NCBI RefSeq assembly: GCF_900114415.1
Contig: NZ_FOSZ01000001.1
Coordinates: 248,001-312,000, forward strand
Direction of reading: 5' to 3'
DNA: 64,000 bases
Origin: Shimia haliotis
Lineage (GTDB): Bacteria; Pseudomonadota; Alphaproteobacteria; Rhodobacterales; Rhodobacteraceae
The position numbers and the translations under genes were made by a program. The notes beneath the pieces were generated by a model. It was not told where the DNA came from. It saw nothing but the letters and a program-made list of their open reading frames with translations, and did not search any database. This document shows positions 1 to 7,366 of this stretch, one piece after another. The number at the start of each line of letters is the position of its first letter. Position 1 is the stretch's first letter.

Positions 1-656
1 GCACGTTCAAGCGCGATGGCGGGCGGTGGAAAACCGGCCCTGTTGTGCAGGCGCATACCAAGGCCTCGATGCTGGCAGGCGGGCAGGGTCCGGTTGAACA
101 CCGGGTGCGCGAAGCGGTGGTTTTGGCGGTGGCTTTGGTGACGCCCGAGGTGCTGGACGATTTTGATTATGCGATCGAAACCATGGAGTGCATGGACGAC
201 AGCAACGCGCGGTTGCGCGATGTTTTGATGCGCAATGCCAACACACCGGATCCAAGATCCGCAGTAGAGACCGCTTTGGGGCCAGAGGCTGTTGAAAACC
301 TTCTGCGCCAACCCTATGTCGCGATTGCCCCGGCCGTGAGAAATCCCGGTGATATGGAGCTTGCGCGTCTAACGCTGACCGAGGAGTTGGCCAAGCTCAA
401 GACCGAACGGGGCCTGACAGCGGAGATCGCGGAAGCCGAAGAAGATTTGCAAGGCGTGGCGGATGAGGCCACGACCTGGCGGTTGGGACAGGCGGCCGAG
501 GCCCGCAACAACGCGTTGATCAGCCGTCAGGAAGAAGGCGGGGACTATGCGGTCGGGGCCAATGGCGCTCCGATAGATAAGGACGAACGCGCAGCGCTGG
601 ACGCGCTGCGGGACACCATTGATTTCTCTCGCGGTGGACGTCCGCGTCGCACATAA
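1..656 (+). CDS. dnaG: DNA primase DnaG, C-terminal part (5' end outside window)
   Basis: The reading frame is open from the left edge (first full codon at base 3) to a stop at 656, so only about the last 217 residues are present. The fragment has the character of the primase C-terminal region that contacts the DnaB helicase: charged, helical, with an alignable VREAVVLAVALVTPEVLDDF stretch and a coiled-coil-like EELAKLKTERGLTAEIAEAE segment. The zinc-binding and TOPRIM parts would lie upstream and cannot be seen. The main support is position: rpoD follows on the same strand 117 bases later, and dnaG-rpoD is a widespread arrangement in proteobacteria (macromolecular synthesis operon). The tail DFSRGGRPRRT is basic and probably disordered. 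The C-terminal domain alone is poorly conserved, so the name rests partly on synteny. Confidence 0.82.
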   Translation, partial: TFKRDGGRWKTGPVVQAHTKASMLAGGQGPVEHRVREAVVLAVALVTPEVLDDFDYAIETMECMDDSNARLRDVLMRNANTPDPRSAVETALGPEAVENLLRQPYVAIAPAVRNPGDMELARLTLTEELAKLKTERGLTAEIAEAEEDLQGVADEATTWRLGQAAEARNNALISRQEEGGDYAVGANGAPIDKDERAALDALRDTIDFSRGGRPRRT

Positions 657-682
657 GCCGCACTGAGAGAGGCACATCAAAC

Positions 683-744
683 GACTCGGTTGAATCGGGG
701 TTGCGAATCACCTCGGGGCGGGTTTGATTCGGTGCAAACGAATC
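683..744. promoter_or_regulatory. Cluster of five GANTC (CcrM) sites upstream of rpoD
   Basis: The gap between dnaG and rpoD holds GACTC at 683-687, GAATC at 692-696, GAATC at 705-709, GATTC at 726-730 and GAATC at 740-744: five sites in 62 bases, where fewer than one is expected by chance. GANTC is the target of the alphaproteobacterial cell-cycle methyltransferase CcrM. The sites end 30 bases before the rpoD start codon, so they probably lie in or beside its promoter. A methylation-sensitive promoter is an inference. The count and positions are read directly. Confidence 0.6.
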
Positions 745-773
745 ATCTTCGCCCGATTGCTTAGGAGCACTAC

Positions 774-2762
774 ATGGCCGCCAAAGACACCGACGACCAG
801 AAGCCTGCCGATCAGGACGCCGAAATCTCGCTCGATATGAGCCAGACCGCCGTCAAGAAAATGATCGCGGAGGCCCGGGAGAAGGGCTACATCACCTACG
901 ATCAGCTGAACCAGGTTCTGCCGCCCGATCAGGTGAGTTCCGAACAAATCGAAGACGTGATGTCGATGCTGTCGGAAATGGGCATCAACATCATCGAAGA
1001 CGAAGAAGCCGAAGACGAAGAACAGAAATCCACCGCCGTTGTGGATACGTCCTCTGCGAACCGCGGTGTGGCGCTGTCGTCGGGTGGCGCGGAGAAACTG
1101 GATCGCACCGACGATCCGGTGCGCATGTACCTGCGCGAAATGGGCTCGGTTGAGCTGTTGTCGCGTGAAGGCGAGATCGCAATTGCGAAACGCATCGAAG
1201 CGGGCCGCAACACAATGATCGCCGGCCTGTGCGAAAGTCCTCTGACCTTCCAGGCGATCACGATCTGGCGCGACGAACTTCTTTCCGAGGAAATCCTTCT
1301 GCGCGATGTGATCGATCTTGAGACCACATTTGGCAACCAGATGGGGGACGACGAGGAAGAAACGGCAACACCGGTTGCAGAAGCGGCCAACGTGACCTCG
1401 GCGCCCAAGAAGGAAGAGGACGCTCAGGAACTCGACGCCGACGGCAATCCGATTGCCAAGGACGACGACGACGATGAAGACGAGCAGGCCAACATGTCGC
1501 TTGCGGCAATGGAAGCGGCCCTGAAGCCGCGAGTTCTTGAAACCCTCGACATCATCGCCCGCGACTTTGCCATGCTTAGCGATATGCAGGATGCCCGTAT
1601 TTCTGCAACGCTGAATGAGGATGATAGCTTTTCTGATAAGGCCGAAGCGACCTATCAGAAGTTGCGCTCGGAGATCGTTGAACTGGTGAACGAGCTTCAC
1701 CTGCACAACAACCGTATCGAAGCGCTGATTGATCAGCTTTATGGTATCAACCGCCGTGTGATGCAGATCGACAGCGCAATGGTGAAGCTGGCCGATCAGG
1801 CCCGCATCAACCGTCGCGAGTTCATTGAGGCCTATCGTGGCCGCGAACTGGATCCGACCTGGCTGGACGACATGAGCCAGAAATCCGGCCGTGGCTGGCA
1901 GATGTTCATGGAGCGCTCTGTCGAAAAAGTCGAAGAACTGCGCAACGACATGGCGCAAGTCGGTCAGTATGTGGGGCTGGATATTTCTGAATTCCGCCGC
2001 ATCGTGCAGCAGGTTCAGAAGGGTGAGAAAGAAGCCCGTCAGGCCAAGAAAGAGATGGTTGAGGCCAACCTGCGCCTCGTGATCTCGATCGCCAAGAAAT
2101 ACACCAACCGCGGCCTGCAATTCCTTGATCTTATTCAGGAAGGCAACATCGGCCTGATGAAGGCGGTGGACAAATTCGAATACCGTCGCGGCTATAAGTT
2201 CTCGACCTATGCGACATGGTGGATCCGTCAGGCAATCACCCGCTCGATCGCCGATCAGGCGCGCACGATCCGTATTCCGGTTCACATGATCGAAACGATC
2301 AACAAGCTGGTGCGGACCGGTCGTCAGATGCTGCACGAGATTGGCCGCGAGCCGACACCTGAGGAACTTGCAGAAAAGCTGCAAATGCCTTTGGAGAAGG
2401 TGCGCAAGGTGATGAAAATCGCCAAGGAGCCGATCTCTCTGGAAACGCCGATTGGCGACGAGGAAGACAGCCAGCTGGGTGATTTCATCGAGGACAAGAA
2501 TGCCGTGCTGCCTTTGGACAGCGCCATTCAGGAGAACCTCAAGGAAACCACAACCCGCGTATTGGCCAGCCTCACCCCGCGTGAAGAGCGTGTTCTGCGA
2601 ATGCGTTTTGGCATCGGCATGAACACCGACCACACGCTTGAGGAAGTGGGGCAGCAGTTCAGCGTGACCCGCGAACGGATCCGTCAGATCGAAGCGAAAG
2701 CGCTGCGGAAACTGAAGCATCCGAGCCGGAGCCGTAAGCTGCGCAGCTTCCTTGACCAGTAA
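774..2762 (+). CDS. rpoD: RNA polymerase primary sigma factor RpoD (sigma-70)
   Basis: Housekeeping sigma factor that directs RNA polymerase core to most promoters. The 662-residue product shows every expected block: region 1.1 near residues 20-95 ([18 protein letters not shown]), region 1.2 from about 112 ([11 protein letters not shown]), a long non-conserved acidic insert with an Asp/Glu run near 230, region 2 from about 430 ([20 protein letters not shown], then [18 protein letters not shown], the -10 recognition helix), region 3, and region 4 near 630-650 ([20 protein letters not shown], the -35 helix-turn-helix). Length and order fit alphaproteobacterial RpoD. The ATG at 774 follows a TAGGAG Shine-Dalgarno. 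It lies downstream of dnaG, behind a dense GANTC cluster, and ends in a clear hairpin terminator. Confidence 0.98.
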   Translation: MAAKDTDDQKPADQDAEISLDMSQTAVKKMIAEAREKGYITYDQLNQVLPPDQVSSEQIEDVMSMLSEMGINIIEDEEAEDEEQKSTAVVDTSSANRGVALSSGGAEKLDRTDDPVRMYLREMGSVELLSREGEIAIAKRIEAGRNTMIAGLCESPLTFQAITIWRDELLSEEILLRDVIDLETTFGNQMGDDEEETATPVAEAANVTSAPKKEEDAQELDADGNPIAKDDDDDEDEQANMSLAAMEAALKPRVLETLDIIARDFAMLSDMQDARISATLNEDDSFSDKAEATYQKLRSEIVELVNELHLHNNRIEALIDQLYGINRRVMQIDSAMVKLADQARINRREFIEAYRGRELDPTWLDDMSQKSGRGWQMFMERSVEKVEELRNDMAQVGQYVGLDISEFRRIVQQVQKGEKEARQAKKEMVEANLRLVISIAKKYTNRGLQFLDLIQEGNIGLMKAVDKFEYRRGYKFSTYATWWIRQAITRSIADQARTIRIPVHMIETINKLVRTGRQMLHEIGREPTPEELAEKLQMPLEKVRKVMKIAKEPISLETPIGDEEDSQLGDFIEDKNAVLPLDSAIQENLKETTTRVLASLTPREERVLRMRFGIGMNTDHTLEEVGQQFSVTRERIRQIEAKALRKLKHPSRSRKLRSFLDQ

Positions 2763-2786
2763 GCGGGCGACAAAGTGTTAAGGATC

Positions 2787-2808
2787 AGGGGGCTGCGGCC
2801 CCCTTTTT
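2787..2808 (+). terminator. Rho-independent terminator of rpoD
   Basis: A perfect seven-base-pair GC-rich stem, AGGGGGC (2787-2793) and GCCCCCT (2798-2804), with a TGCG loop is followed by a run of T ending at 2808. It sits 25 bases after the rpoD stop and separates it from the paralogue array. Confidence 0.85.
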
Positions 2809-2958
2809 CGTGCGCGCGTCTTCGTCACAGTCACGGAATTCTGAAGCACGTCGCATGGTGAATGTGCCCATCGGCGCGTAGACTGGCTCTGATCACAGAT
2901 TTGTGGGTCACACATCCGGCTGCGACGTCGGTGCGTAACCATTCAAAGGAGCACAGAA

Positions 2959-3357
2959 ATGAATTTCGCGCGTTTGATTGTTTTGACAGCAGTGGTGGGC
3001 ATGGCGTCTCCGGTTTTGGCGCAGCGCTCGACTAGCAAAAATCCGGTTGTTGATTTGTCCGGCAGCAATTTTGCCATCGTGAACAAATGGAACCAACGGG
3101 ATGATGATATCTGGTGCGGGGCGGCCAAAGCGGCGCGTGATCGGGGGGCGGCGTGGACGGACCGTTTGTATATCATCGGCTATGAGGATGCGCAGGCCTC
3201 GCAATATGGGGCGGTGACGGTGTCATACACCTTCCGCCCGACGCAGGAACAGTTGGCTCAGGCAAAGTCGGGCCGTAGCTCCATTCGGGGCATTGGCAAC
3301 AACATGACGATCAATTCCGCCAATCGCCGGTGTGTTCGAGAGTTGGACTTTTTCTGA
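2959..3357 (+). CDS. Small secreted protein, paralogue 1 of a four-gene tandem array (unknown family)
   Basis: I do not recognise this family. The 132-residue product starts with a Sec-type signal peptide (MNFARLIVLTAVVGMASPVLA, cleavage probably after VLA). The mature part carries the block shared by all four neighbours: NP-V near the new N-terminus, F-IVNKW, WCGAAKAARDRGA, DRLYIIG, a TFRPTQEQLAQA stretch, RGIGNN and NSANRRC. Two conserved cysteines (in WC and RRC) may form a disulphide in the periplasm. AAGGAG about eight bases before the ATG supports the start. It is the first gene after the rpoD terminator, so the array promoter should lie in 2809-2958. Copies 1-3 are more alike than copy 4. 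Confidence 0.85.
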   Translation: MNFARLIVLTAVVGMASPVLAQRSTSKNPVVDLSGSNFAIVNKWNQRDDDIWCGAAKAARDRGAAWTDRLYIIGYEDAQASQYGAVTVSYTFRPTQEQLAQAKSGRSSIRGIGNNMTINSANRRCVRELDFF

Positions 3358-3401
3358 CTAGGTCTTTGAACAAAAAATATCTTTTTTGGAGGGTAGTGAA
3401 A

Positions 3402-3803
3402 ATGTGGAAATCACTTGGTTGCGCCTTGACGCTGAGCATTGTGTGGGCTGGTCCATCTTTGGCCCAGCGATTGCAGGCCCAGAACAGTCCGACAGTGGAC
3501 GTCGGGCAGGGGACGTTTGCGGTCATCAACAAATGGGCAGCCCGCGATGACGATATCTGGTGCGCGGCGGCGAAGGGCGCGTTGCGCCGGGGCGCGGAGT
3601 GGCGTGAACGGCTTTATGTTGTGGGCGTGACCGGCGCGCGGCAATCGCAATATGGCTCGGAGACCATCACTTTTACCTTCCGCCCATCGCAGGAGCAGTT
3701 GGCACAATCCAAAACCGGCAGCAGTTCAGTACGCGGGATTGGCAACAACCTGTCTTTGAATTCCGCCAATCGTCGGTGTCAGCGCGAGCCGGATTTCTAT
3801 TGA
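3402..3803 (+). CDS. Small secreted protein, paralogue 2 of the tandem array
   Basis: 133 residues, same unknown family as its three neighbours. A longer open frame begins at 3330, but the ATG at 3402 is chosen: GGAGGG stands at 3388-3393 with an eight-base spacer, and the protein then begins with a normal signal peptide (MWKSLGCALTLSIVWAGPSL, cleaved near LAQ). Conserved features are TFRP-like FTFRPSQEQLAQS, DDDIWCAAAKGAL, ERLYVVG, VRGIGNN and NSANRRC with the two invariant cysteines. It lies 44 bases after copy 1 with its own ribosome binding site. Each copy being separately translated suggests co-expression of similar products rather than a broken duplication. Confidence 0.85.
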   Translation: MWKSLGCALTLSIVWAGPSLAQRLQAQNSPTVDVGQGTFAVINKWAARDDDIWCAAAKGALRRGAEWRERLYVVGVTGARQSQYGSETITFTFRPSQEQLAQSKTGSSSVRGIGNNLSLNSANRRCQREPDFY

Positions 3804-3873
3804 TGCGCCGGCTTTTGAATTCAGGCGCTTTTGAAATTTGACCAAGGCCTGTTCAGGGCCAGGAGGCATTGCG

Positions 3874-4275
3874 ATGATACGAGAAATGGCAGCTGCGGCG
3901 GGAATGTTGGCGCTTTTGGGCGGACCAATAGCTGCGCAGCAAAACACCAGTAAACGCAATCCGGTGGCCGACGCAGGGTCGGCGACCTTTGAGGTTGTGA
4001 ACAAATGGGGCTCGGGCGACCAGAGTATCTGGTGCGCGGCGGCGCAAGCTGCGTTGAGTCGGGGCGCCGCTTGGAAAGACCGCCTTTATGTGGTGGACGT
4101 TAAGAGTGCGGCGCAATCACCATATGGCGCGGAAACAATTACGTTCACCTTCCGGCCAACACAGGAACAGTTGGCTCAGGCGACGTCCGGCAGCAGTTCG
4201 ACGCGCGGGATTGGCAACAACATTTCGGTGAATTCAGCGAACCGCCGATGCCAGCGGGATATGGGCGCCACCTAA
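3874..4275 (+). CDS. Small secreted protein, paralogue 3 of the tandem array
   Basis: 133 residues when started at the ATG at 3874, which has a perfect AGGAGG at 3861-3866 seven bases upstream. The frame is open further back to 3838, but that start lacks a site. The signal peptide is MIREMAAAAGMLALLGGPIA followed by AQQ. The mature part repeats the family pattern: NPVADAGSATFEVVNKW, SIWCAAAQAALSRGA, DRLYVVD, TFTFRPTQEQLAQA, TRGIGNN, NSANRRC. It diverges from copies 1 and 2 at the C-terminus (RDMGAT instead of an aromatic DFF/DFY ending). Function is unknown. Export to the periplasm or outside is the only role-related statement the sequence supports. Confidence 0.85.
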   Translation: MIREMAAAAGMLALLGGPIAAQQNTSKRNPVADAGSATFEVVNKWGSGDQSIWCAAAQAALSRGAAWKDRLYVVDVKSAAQSPYGAETITFTFRPTQEQLAQATSGSSSTRGIGNNISVNSANRRCQRDMGAT

Positions 4276-4324
4276 AGTCATCTGTGTCTCTACGGCTTTC
4301 GTAATCGCTCAAAAGGAGTTGCTC

Positions 4325-4714
4325 ATGAAGCTTATTTTGACATTCGCGACGGTGCTGGGTTTTGGCTCGGCGGCTTGGGGCAATACCAATGCGCTGAAAA
4401 ACCCTGTGAACAGCCTGCCAGAGGCGGGCACCTTCGAAGTGGTCAATAAGTGGTCGCCCAAAGCCGACTATTTTTGGTGCGCGGCGTCGCAGGCGGCTTT
4501 GGCGCGGGGGGCGTCGCACCGTGACAGGCTTTACGTCAGTGCCGGTATGGGGCCAAGCCGGACGGTGTCAGGGGCGCAGGCCGTGGCCTTTACCTTTCGT
4601 CCCGGCCAGGAGTTGTTGGCGCGGGCGTCAAACGGCAGCGATCTGAGCCGCGTTGGCAGCAACATGTCTGTGCAGCAGGGCAAACGCCGTTGTGTGCGCG
4701 AACTTGACGGGTAA
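4325..4714 (+). CDS. Small secreted protein, diverged paralogue 4 of the tandem array
   Basis: 129 residues from the ATG at 4325, preceded by AAGGAG at 4313-4318. A signal peptide (MKLILTFATVLGFGSAAWG) leads into a mature domain with the family landmarks F-VVNKWSPKADYFWCAA, RDRLYVSAG, AFTFRPGQELLARA and KRRCVREL. It is the most diverged copy: the RGIGNN block has become RVGSNM and the NSANRRC block has become QQGKRRC, while both cysteines remain. This pattern suggests an old duplicate under a different constraint. It ends the array. The yjbQ-like gene follows after 45 bases on the same strand, so co-transcription with it is possible. Confidence 0.83.
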   Translation: MKLILTFATVLGFGSAAWGNTNALKNPVNSLPEAGTFEVVNKWSPKADYFWCAASQAALARGASHRDRLYVSAGMGPSRTVSGAQAVAFTFRPGQELLARASNGSDLSRVGSNMSVQQGKRRCVRELDG

Positions 4715-4759
4715 CGGCGGGATGGTTGCGTAAATCCGAGTGGCGGATAATGTGCGCCT

Positions 4760-5188
4760 ATGAAGACGGTTTTTGACATCCCAACCCGCGGTACGGGACT
4801 TTATGAATTCACCCCAGATGTCGCCCGCTGGCTTGCGGAAAGTGACGCGCAGGACGGGCTGTTGACGCTGTTTGTAAGGCACACCAGTTGTAGCCTTTTG
4901 ATACAGGAAAACGCTGATCCTGACGTGCAGCGCGACCTGCGTGAATTTTTCCATCGGCTTGTGCCGCCAACCTCCGATCCTGCGATGTCCTATCTGGTGC
5001 ATTCCTATGAAGGGCCGGATGACATGCCGGCGCATATCAAGGCTGCGATGATGCCCGTGAGCCTGTCGATCCCTGTGCAAGCGGGACGGATGATGTTAGG
5101 CACGTGGCAGGGGATATACCTATTTGAACACAGAACTGCGCCGCATGTTCGTCATGTGGTGGCTGCGATGACGGGGAGCGCTGGCTGA
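4760..5188 (+). CDS. YjbQ/UPF0047 family protein (secondary thiamine-phosphate synthase type)
   Basis: 142 residues covering the complete YjbQ (UPF0047) fold. Visible family motifs are FVRHTSCSLLIQENADPDVQ near residues 38-58, with the conserved His/Cys/Asn pocket, a HSYEGPDDMPAHIK segment near 88-100, and the C-terminal GTWQGIYLFEHR. Members show weak thiamine-phosphate synthase activity when overexpressed and are cytosolic. Their true physiological role is not settled, so the annotation should be read as a family name. It is followed one base later by the HlyU-type gene, which indicates translational coupling. Confidence 0.9.
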   Translation: MKTVFDIPTRGTGLYEFTPDVARWLAESDAQDGLLTLFVRHTSCSLLIQENADPDVQRDLREFFHRLVPPTSDPAMSYLVHSYEGPDDMPAHIKAAMMPVSLSIPVQAGRMMLGTWQGIYLFEHRTAPHVRHVVAAMTGSAG

Positions 5189-5189
5189 G

Positions 5190-5468
5190 ATGAGCTTTTT
5201 GAAACGGTTGTTCGGGGGCGGGAGCGCGGAAGCGCCAACGCCCGAGGTGGAAAGCCTAGAATATGAGGGGTTTACGATCACACCAACGCCCATCAACGAA
5301 GGCGGTCAGTATCGCGTTTCGGCACGGATCGAGGCGATCGTGGATGGCGAGCCGAAGACACATGACTTGATCCGCGCGGATGTGATCCGTGACTTTGGCG
5401 AGGCCAGCGAGATGTCGGTGCGCAAAGCCAAGCAGTTGATCGACCAGATGGGGAAGGCGCTGTTCTGA
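5190..5468 (+). CDS. HlyU family protein
   Basis: 92 residues, matching the short alphaproteobacterial HlyU family (PF10115 type): an MSFLKRLFGGG amphipathic N-terminus, then a compact domain with YEGFTITPTPINEGGQYRVS and a C-terminal helix RKAKQLIDQMGKALF. In Vibrio, an unrelated-length HlyU activates haemolysin, but the members here are small proteins of unproven function, so a virulence role should not be inferred. The ATG begins one base after the yjbQ stop. A strong terminator 23 bases downstream closes this two-gene unit. Confidence 0.8.
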   Translation: MSFLKRLFGGGSAEAPTPEVESLEYEGFTITPTPINEGGQYRVSARIEAIVDGEPKTHDLIRADVIRDFGEASEMSVRKAKQLIDQMGKALF

Positions 5469-5490
5469 ACGCCTTTGCATTTTTACATCA

Positions 5491-5527
5491 AAAAACGCCG
5501 TCACATCGCGAATGTGACGGCGTTTTT
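5491..5527 (+). terminator. Strong Rho-independent terminator after the hlyU-like gene
   Basis: The fifteen-base arms 5491-5505 (AAAAACGCCGTCACA) and 5513-5527 (TGTGACGGCGTTTTT) are perfectly complementary around a seven-base loop. Because the arms begin with A5 and end with T5, it can act in both directions. Confidence 0.9.
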
Positions 5528-5776
5528 GCATGAATTGGAGGCTTGGAAGGGCCTTTGATAAAGATATAGGGACGCATGTGAAAATTGTAACAGGGGAATA
5601 GGGCCCCAATTTTCCCCCTATTCAACTTAACTTGTCCTATATTGCGGTTCGTTTTTGCCTCTACCCAAAGAATTGTAGCTGCCCTATAGTGGCTGTGGAT
5701 AACTTGGGGAAAAACCCAACTCAGGCGGTACTTGGCGGTATCAATAAAAAAGAGCAGACGAACGAAGGGAAGGCCC

Positions 5777-6244
5777 ATGCGCTGTCCGTTTTGCGGAAAT
5801 ATAGACACACAGGTAAAAGACTCCCGTCCGGCAGAAGATCACGTGTCCATCAGGCGACGCCGGTTCTGTCCGGCCTGTGGCGGACGGTTTACAACCTATG
5901 AGCGGGTGCAGTTGCGCGATTTGGTCGTGGTGAAATCCAACGGACGTCGCGAAGATTTTGACCGTGACAAGCTGGAACGCTCGATCAGGATTTCTATGCA
6001 GAAACGTCCGGTTGAGCCGGAACGGATTGATCAGATGATCTCGGGTATTGTGCGCCGGCTGGAAAGCATGGGAGAAACGGATATCCAGTCCAGCAAGATC
6101 GGTGAGATCGTGATGGAAGCACTCGCGCGGATCGACACGGTGGCTTACGTGCGGTTTGCCAGCGTCTACAAGAACTTTCAGGCGGCGGATGATTTTGATA
6201 AATTCGTCTCGGAGTTGCGTCCGGAATCTGCGCCTGAGGAGTGA
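5777..6244 (+). CDS. nrdR: Transcriptional repressor NrdR
   Basis: 155-residue ATP-cone repressor of ribonucleotide reductase genes. The N-terminal zinc ribbon is intact (MRCPFCGN and later [20 protein letters not shown], two CxxC pairs). The ATP-cone occupies about residues 49-139 ([20 protein letters not shown], and [13 protein letters not shown] near the end). The frame is open to 5732, but the ATG at 5777 is the conserved family start and follows GAAGGGAAGG. The first ribD base candidates overlap its stop, so nrdR and ribD form one unit. The nrdR-ribD pairing is common in bacteria. The 249-base region upstream (5528-5776) is AT-richer and must contain the promoter. Confidence 0.97.
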   Translation: MRCPFCGNIDTQVKDSRPAEDHVSIRRRRFCPACGGRFTTYERVQLRDLVVVKSNGRREDFDRDKLERSIRISMQKRPVEPERIDQMISGIVRRLESMGETDIQSSKIGEIVMEALARIDTVAYVRFASVYKNFQAADDFDKFVSELRPESAPEE

Positions 6245-6246
6245 TC

Positions 6247-7344
6247 TTGTCCGACAATCGTTTTATGGCGCTTGCGCTGTCCCTTGGGCGGCGCGGGCAG
6301 GGGAGTTGCTGGCCCAATCCGGCGGTTGGTTGTGTGATCGTCAAAGACGGGCGCGTGGTTGGCCGTGGCTGGACCCAACCGGGCGGACGACCCCATGCGG
6401 AGCCTGTGGCGCTGGCGCAGGCCGGTGAGGCGGCGCGCGGGGCGACGGCTTATGTGACATTGGAGCCTTGCGCCCATCACGGGCAGACGCCGCCCTGTGC
6501 CGAGGCGCTGATTGCGGCGCGGGTGGCGCGGGTTGTGGTGGCTGTGGAAGACAGTGATGCGCGGGTGTCGGGCCGTGGGCTGGCGATGCTGCGTGGCGCG
6601 GGCATCGACGTAGAAACCGGCGTACTCGCGGATGAGGCCGCGCGGGATTTGCAGGGGTTTTTCCTGAAGACCGATCTGGGACGGCCGTTTCTGACATTGA
6701 AACTGGCGAGCACGCTGGATGGCTGCATTGCCACGGCAACGGGCGAAAGCAAATGGATCACCGGCCCCGAGGCGCGTCGAGAGGTGCACGCGATGCGTAT
6801 GCGCCACGATGCGGTGATGGTGGGCGGTGGCACCGCACGGGTGGATGATCCGTCATTGACGGTGCGCGATTTGGGCGTGGATCGGCAACCTGTGCGGGTT
6901 GTGGTGTCGCGCCGGCTTGATCTGCCGCTGATGAGTACGCTGGCGCGGACGGCCAAAGAGGTGCCGGTGTGGATTGCGCACGGCGCTGATGCCGATCCGA
7001 ACCTTTTGAAAACATGGGAAGACCTCGGTGCGGAGCTGTTGCCGTGCGAGGCACATGGCACGCAGATTTCGCCGGTTTCCCTGATGCAGGCTTTGGGCGC
7101 GAAAGGGCTGACGCGGGTGTTTTGCGAAGGCGGAGGCGCACTGGCTGCGTCGTTGTTGTCTGCGGATATGGTCGACGAGTTGATCACGTTCAATGCAGGT
7201 CTGGTACTGGGGGCCGAAGGGTATCCGTCGATTGGCGCGATGGGCGTTGAGCGGCTTGGTGAGGCGCCGCGGTTTGATCTGGTGTCTCAGAGTGCCGTGG
7301 GGCGCGATGTCAAATGCGTCTGGCATCGCGTGGAGCCACACTAG
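6247..7344 (+). CDS. ribD: Bifunctional riboflavin biosynthesis deaminase/reductase RibD
   Basis: Carries out two consecutive steps of riboflavin synthesis: deamination of the pyrimidine formed from GTP, then reduction of its ribosyl side chain with NADPH. The N-terminal deaminase domain (about residues 1-145) has the zinc motif HAEP and PCAHHGQTPPC. The C-terminal reductase domain (about 150-360) starts at LKLASTLDGCIATATGESKW and contains MVGGGTARVDDPSLTVR and FCEGGGALAASLL. I take TTG at 6247, five bases after GAGGAG at 6236-6241; a GTG at 6241 sits inside that site and looks less likely. It is coupled to nrdR. The other rib genes lie 4.7 kb away beyond the capsule block. Confidence 0.95.
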   Translation: MSDNRFMALALSLGRRGQGSCWPNPAVGCVIVKDGRVVGRGWTQPGGRPHAEPVALAQAGEAARGATAYVTLEPCAHHGQTPPCAEALIAARVARVVVAVEDSDARVSGRGLAMLRGAGIDVETGVLADEAARDLQGFFLKTDLGRPFLTLKLASTLDGCIATATGESKWITGPEARREVHAMRMRHDAVMVGGGTARVDDPSLTVRDLGVDRQPVRVVVSRRLDLPLMSTLARTAKEVPVWIAHGADADPNLLKTWEDLGAELLPCEAHGTQISPVSLMQALGAKGLTRVFCEGGGALAASLLSADMVDELITFNAGLVLGAEGYPSIGAMGVERLGEAPRFDLVSQSAVGRDVKCVWHRVEPH

Positions 7345-7366
7345 CGACATGGACACCCTACGGGGG

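Noticed and set aside
708-2720. A 670-codon open frame on the minus strand opposite rpoD.
   Set aside because: It is a mirror of rpoD codon usage in GC-rich DNA, has no start signal and a composition unlike real proteins, and the plus strand encodes a certain sigma factor.
3330-3401. 24-codon N-terminal extension of paralogue 2.
   Set aside because: It overlaps paralogue 1, has no Shine-Dalgarno and would place the signal peptide internally.
5636-5691. Two CCTATA-type sites upstream of nrdR as possible NrdR boxes.
   Set aside because: They do not fit the NrdR-box palindrome and their spacing (47 bases) is not the usual three helical turns.
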